NCBI GenBank assembly: GCA_030248215.1
Contig: JASANG010002348.1
Coordinates: 32,779 to 96,778 of the forward strand
Source: Enoplolaimus lenunculus
Taxonomy: Eukaryota > Nematoda > Enoplea > Enoplida > Thoracostomopsidae
DNA: 64,000 nucleotides
Direction: 5' to 3'
The notes under the pieces were generated by a model. That model saw nothing but the letters and a program-made list of their open reading frames with translations, was not told the origin of the DNA and did no database searches. The position numbers and the translations under genes are program-made. Shown one piece after another: positions 59,845 through 64,000 of this stretch (its first letter is position 1; each line of letters opens with the position of its first letter).

Positions 59845-60119
59845 GCCCAATTCACACGTGCAAGTTTTTGCTGCGAGAACTTGATGCTGCAAATTGCACA
59901 CCGAACTTGCATTTTTTCATCAGCCAATGAGAAAGCGGCTGCCATAAATTCAGTGAACTTGCATGGTTATTCACACATGTGAACTAAATTGCTAGCTATG
60001 ATTTCTAATGAATTATTATGCAGCTGCCAGTTTTTCGAACGGGATTTTGGACAAAACTTGCAAGTACAAGTTGCACGTCCAACTTGTCCCAGCAGAAACT
60101 TGCACGTGTGAATAGGGAT
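59845..60119. mobile_element. 275-bp MITE with ATTCACACGTGCAAGTTT ends
   Basis: CCAATTCACACGTGCAAGTT at left and, on the other strand, CCTATTCACACGTGCAAGTT at right, with TGCTG continuing in both. Additional ACTTGCA/TGCAAGT words lie inside. The superfamily is not assigned. Confidence 0.75.
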
Positions 60120-60330
60120 ATAGTTTTCCACTTTTGACCGTTTAATTGGGATATAACGGGTGATTAAGCACGTTTGAGATAAATTTAAGGAACCGTATTG
60201 CCTTCTTTAACCGAACTCTAAGTATATTTCACTGCTGTACTTCAAAGGTACGGCGAGCGAAGCTCGACTGTATTGTTTAGCCGTGATACAAATATTAATA
60301 TGTGCATTTACAATATATATAGTTTGTTAC

Positions 60331-60505
60331 AGGTCCGTAGCCAGCTCACCTTATTAATAGAGGGAGTGGCTAAAAAATATTGCAGGAGAGTCATACAAGG
60401 GTTTTCAATGACGTACAAACAAGATGAAAACTTTCTAAGGGGGCCAAAATTTTTCCAGGGGAGGGGTGCTGAGGACCCCTACTCACCCTTGGCAACAGGC
60501 CCGCT
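60331..60505 (+). mobile_element. CAGGTCCGTAGCCAGCTCAC MITE, complete copy
   Basis: CAGGTCCGTAGCCAGCTCAC at left and ACCCTTGGCAACAGGCCCGC at right, with the family middle (ACAAGGGTTTTCAATGACGT). Same family as 55,099-55,266 in opposite orientation. Confidence 0.6.
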
Positions 60506-60799
60506 TTGTTGTTAGCTATTGTAATTAAGCCTTCTGTACACCGAAACAAAACGTTAGCAGAGTATTCTGCCATAAATTTTAATAAACGAGCATAGTAATG
60601 TTTTTATGCCGTTGTTTTATGCGTTAAGTTGTTTTTATTCCTGCCCTCTGGCAATGATTATTGTTTTATGTATTAGTATGACTTCAAAGGCTTAGCGCAT
60701 CTAAAAGACGATAAAAGCTTATTCATTGGGGCATCAGTCACTGTTGATACAGAACAATAGTATTTTGCTATTATGCCAATGTTACTTTAAGAGGCGAAA

Positions 60800-60968
60800 A
60801 GGTATATCTGATGGGTCTATAAAAGAGTGGATTTAGATTCTAAACTACAGTTTTTTGCCTAGGTTTAGGCTCTAGGCATAGGCTTAGACTCAGACTTAGG
60901 CATAGGCTTAGGAACACATTTTTGCAACGCTTAGACTTAGGTTTAGGCTTAGGAATACGCTTAATCTA
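60800..60968. repeat. GGCTTAGACTTAGGC satellite patch
   Basis: The GGGTCTATAAAAGAG leader (also at 11,550-11,570) is followed by runs of TTAGGC, TTAGAC and ATAGGC. It is related to the satellite of the CAGGGGCGGAACG elements. Confidence 0.55.
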
Positions 60969-61849
60969 TACTGTTGCGCTTCGAAATTTTTTATTTCGGA
61001 CTTCTGGTACAATTTATTTCGGTAAATGTGTCATTATTAACTCCGGTGTTAAAATAAGAATAATTAATAAAAGTAACGCTTGTCATACGGGCCCTGGGCC
61101 TCCTCCCATCTTTATTCCGACCCTAGCCCCACCCTCACCATCTTAATCCGGCTGCCCTGTATTAGTGTTGCACATTCTGTACGTATTCAGTGGCATAAAA
61201 AAGCTACGATTTTGCAAACGAACTGTTACGTTCTGGTTTTAAAATTTTCAAACAATTTTCGAGTTGAAAAGAAAATTGAAAACCAGCTAAGCTTTGATTA
61301 CCGGCTTTGTCGCGCTGGAAATTTTGTCGATGAAAATAGTTCATCGAAAACTTCAAAATGTGCTTTCTAGTCAAATTGGCGAAAAATACGCAAACATTTT
61401 GCGTGCCTGGCACAATTTGTCAATTTTAAAAAATATCAAATTGACCTTAAACGCGTTTTTGAAATTTTGGAACACAAAAACCATCCTCCCCGACCGGAAA
61501 AGCTCGGATCCGCCGCTGCTTAATCCCCCCAGTGCAAAAATCATCAAGGGGGTTGTCTCTACACAACCTCCCTTGACAACGGTCTTGCATTTACAGCAAC
61601 ATATACTACTGACTGAAAGTTTACGAACATTTATTTAGTTGAGCATTAAGCCACGTCGTTCATATGTTACCTATAATCGTGCGTCCATTGGCCAATCAAA
61701 TACCTCTGGCCCAATGGCGGATCCATGGGGGGCCACCCCGGCCGTGGCCCCCCAACAGCATCTCGGCAAAAATTATATAGTGTCAATTGCTGTTCTACGC
61801 TGTTTATTTCTCTGTTTTATACACAATAGTATAAGCACACTTTAAAGTT
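60969..61849. other. Intergenic, nothing recognised
   Basis: Contains a CCCTAGCCCCACC patch and a GGGGGGCCACCCC patch near 61,730, probably remnants of MITEs. No gene support. Confidence 0.3.
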
Positions 61850-62028
61850 TCGAACTTACCTTTATTTGGCTCTGGAGTCATTTGCGCAATAATAAGGGAC
61901 AATAGACATTTAATGGACTCTAACAAGGGTTTAAGGACTCTACCCGCTTACGGATTCTTATTAGGGATACAGTCTTCTATTAATTGGGACTCAAAATGGG
62001 GACCCCCTCTTATTTGGGTCACTACAGT
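61850..62028 (+). mobile_element. MITE family T, right-hand fragment
   Basis: Matches the 3' half of 57,937-58,399, ending TTATTTGGGTCACTACAGTA. Truncated at left. Confidence 0.65.
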
Positions 62029-63497
62029 ATGGGTCAAAAATAAGTTTATTACCTGTGAAATTTTGGCCCCCTCCCATTTTGAGATCCTGGATCCGCTACT
62101 GCTCTGGTCTGGTCAACTTTCAAACAAACGTTATAAGCCATTTTAGCCTAATCTACTTGAACTTGAAATTTAGTTTTGCCAAAATTGCTTTAAAGTGAAA
62201 ATTTTTCTTAATTACCATCAATAAGGAGTGAAAACTGTCAATTATGTCAGAACAGAGATCAGAAGGAGTCTCGGTAACCCCTGGAAAAGTTATGGCCTAC
62301 CTAGAAAAGATATTTCTACATTTTAAGTCTTGTAAAGTAAACTGGATGGCCTGTTGAATTTGGTTTCCCTCAGTAGCATGTTAAGCTGTACACAAACCTG
62401 TGGCTTGTTGTATTTTGGTATGAAAGTTTCTTTTATACAAAGTTGGTAAATTTATACATGGCAGATTCAGCGTCTATGATACTAACGAAAATCGGCAGTT
62501 TTATATGTCATTTATTTTGCATAATAAATAATGTAAGGGCAGGCGAAAGATTGATGATCACGCCGGTTCCATTCTCATATTAATGTAAATATTAGCCGGT
62601 ACCATTACACATAGAACTGTAGGGTGCTGCGACACTCTGAAACTAGGCCCACCCCCAATCAATTTAAATTTTAATCCTATTCATGAGTAACTGTTTGCAA
62701 AAACGCGAGTTCTGCATTTACATTGTTCCGGACTGGCATATAAAACAATTTCATACAAGTTGCACACCAAAGCCTTTCGTGCCATACTGGCGCACGACCT
62801 ACTTGCAGTTTGCAAAATATTTGGTAAACACGAGAAAAATCAAACCAGTTCTGTGAAACGCAGAAATTTAGCATATTTTGGTTAGTAAATTGTGAACGAA
62901 AACATTTCAGACATTTTAAGTGATTGGAAAATGACGTTTTCATCCTCGCAACCTGATATTTTTCAAATAATTATACTAAAAGATTAAATTTTTAGTTTTA
63001 TACTTAATATAATCCGATAAATGGTACTACAGTGTTTTGTTAGATTTAGCAACATGCATTCAATACAGTCGGCTTACTGTCGCTTGCTTTTTGTGTCCAA
63101 GAGTGACTTTCGATTATTTTTATGAAAAAATGTCAATAAAATTTTCGCCAATGCAGGAATAAATCTTCGATTTCTAATCGAGAACGAATCCTCGCTGATC
63201 CACACGGGTCCTATGCGAGACGTAGCCTCGACCTTGTGTATATTTTTTGTATTTCTCGTTCGTTAATAGAAGTTTTCAATACTTGAACAATAATGGAATT
63301 TCGTGATTTTCGGCTTTATTGTTTAGGAACCCTTATCACAGATTACTTGGCACCACACCTGATTGGATGCGTAAACAAAACGCGTTTTGATTCGACCTTT
63401 GGCATACTTGTCAACATTAATATTTTCAAAAATTATTAACAGCTTCGCAGTAACTCGGCTGACATTAAATTTGAAGATTTTCATAACCCTCTGTCAT
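62029..63497. other. Intergenic, no convincing gene
   Basis: Includes a 37-codon plus-strand frame (62,244-62,357, MSEQRSEGVSV) and an 88-codon minus-strand frame (62,677-62,943) with CxxC pairs. Each has a possible donor site, but neither can be linked to another exon in the window. Confidence 0.3.
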
Positions 63498-63725
63498 AAA
63501 TATTTATTTTTAACCCACGCTCCGTCACTTTTCGTTACTGATATATCCGGTACTGCAATTATCCGTTGAATTAAACGTTTATTTCTCGTATCAAAAAAAG
63601 GACAGTTGACTTTTATGGACTCAGGGTTCGGGGACTCTATCCGCGTAAGAATCTTGTTAGGGATACGGACTTCTATTGATTGGGACCTTTTCTTATTACC
63701 CCTATCTTATTCGGGTCACTAGTAT
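63498..63725 (+). mobile_element. MITE family T, internally deleted fragment
   Basis: Starts inside the element (AACCCACGCTCCGTCAC) and ends CTTATTCGGGTCACTAGTATA. It shares the GTTGAATTAAACGTTTATTT block with the complete copies. Confidence 0.65.
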
Positions 63726-64000
63726 ATACACAGAGTTAGTCAATCAAAATCGTACCCCGTCTAGTGTAAACCTGGTCATATACTTAGCTTAGCCGACTCA
63801 TAAATCACAACAAAATTGAACGGTAAAAACGACATGAAAAAAGTTTTCAATTCTTGTTTCAAATCACGAATTTTTTTCGTTAATTTTTTCATCTCTTATT
63901 CAACAAAGCCGAAGTTTAACCATAATACTGAAAACAGTTCAGCTGACGATGCCGTTTAAAGTGTAAATATTAAATATTTTAGTTTTTACGTTCGTCAACC

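Noticed and set aside
62244-62357. 37-codon plus frame MSEQRSEG... with a possible GTAAAC donor
   Set aside because: No following exon in phase was found in the remaining 1.6 kb, so I cannot support a gene start.
62677-62943. 88-codon minus frame with KCLKCF and WCATC pairs and a possible donor
   Set aside because: The cysteine spacing suggests a zinc site, but there is no second exon or known motif. It could be the first exon of a gene reaching beyond my support.

Overview
The window is AT-rich nuclear DNA from an animal, most likely an invertebrate; I cannot name the phylum. Spliced metazoan gene families (an integrin alpha chain, a POGZ/ZNF280-type zinc-finger protein and a PPM1H/J/M-type phosphatase) have GT-AG introns of about 300 bases to 3 kb. 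The introns and spacers are packed with short inverted-repeat transposons, minisatellites and decayed LINEs. I rebuilt the three genes by hand from splice signals; reading phase is continuous through every exon proposed.

Layout: 1-9,680 (+) is the 3' part of an integrin alpha gene, from an FG-GAP repeat to the transmembrane helix and GFFKR tail; its 5' exons lie left of the window. 9,681-24,231 is intergenic, with MITEs, a GGGACAG minisatellite, an almost complete but frame-broken LINE (about 16,430-20,095, minus) and a second LINE fragment (21,690-22,560, minus). 24,232-40,317 (+) is an 18-exon gene for a 1,300-residue C2H2 zinc-finger protein. 42,940-53,521 (-) is a complete 13-exon gene for a 576-residue PP2C-family phosphatase, convergent with the zinc-finger gene. 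53,522-64,000 holds a LINE 3' end, a Harbinger-like palindromic element, a pyrimidine-rich minisatellite and other MITEs, with no convincing gene.

The three genes do not form a pathway: one is a cell-surface adhesion receptor, one a probable nuclear DNA- or chromatin-binding protein, one a metal-dependent Ser/Thr phosphatase.

The most unusual content is in the repeats. A roughly 263-bp element has piggyBac-like ends (TTAA plus CCCTTTCTCACAT) but carries a tRNA-like core with A- and B-box promoter motifs. Two opposed copies bracket one integrin exon, and one ends about 20 bases from that exon's splice acceptor. Several MITE families begin with CAGGG; two copies of one family have perfect 8-bp target duplications, as expected of hAT elements, and each family carries its own iterated internal motif. 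A 902-bp palindrome, two segmental duplications next to phosphatase splice acceptors, and an in-frame 71-residue duplication in the zinc-finger protein are also present.
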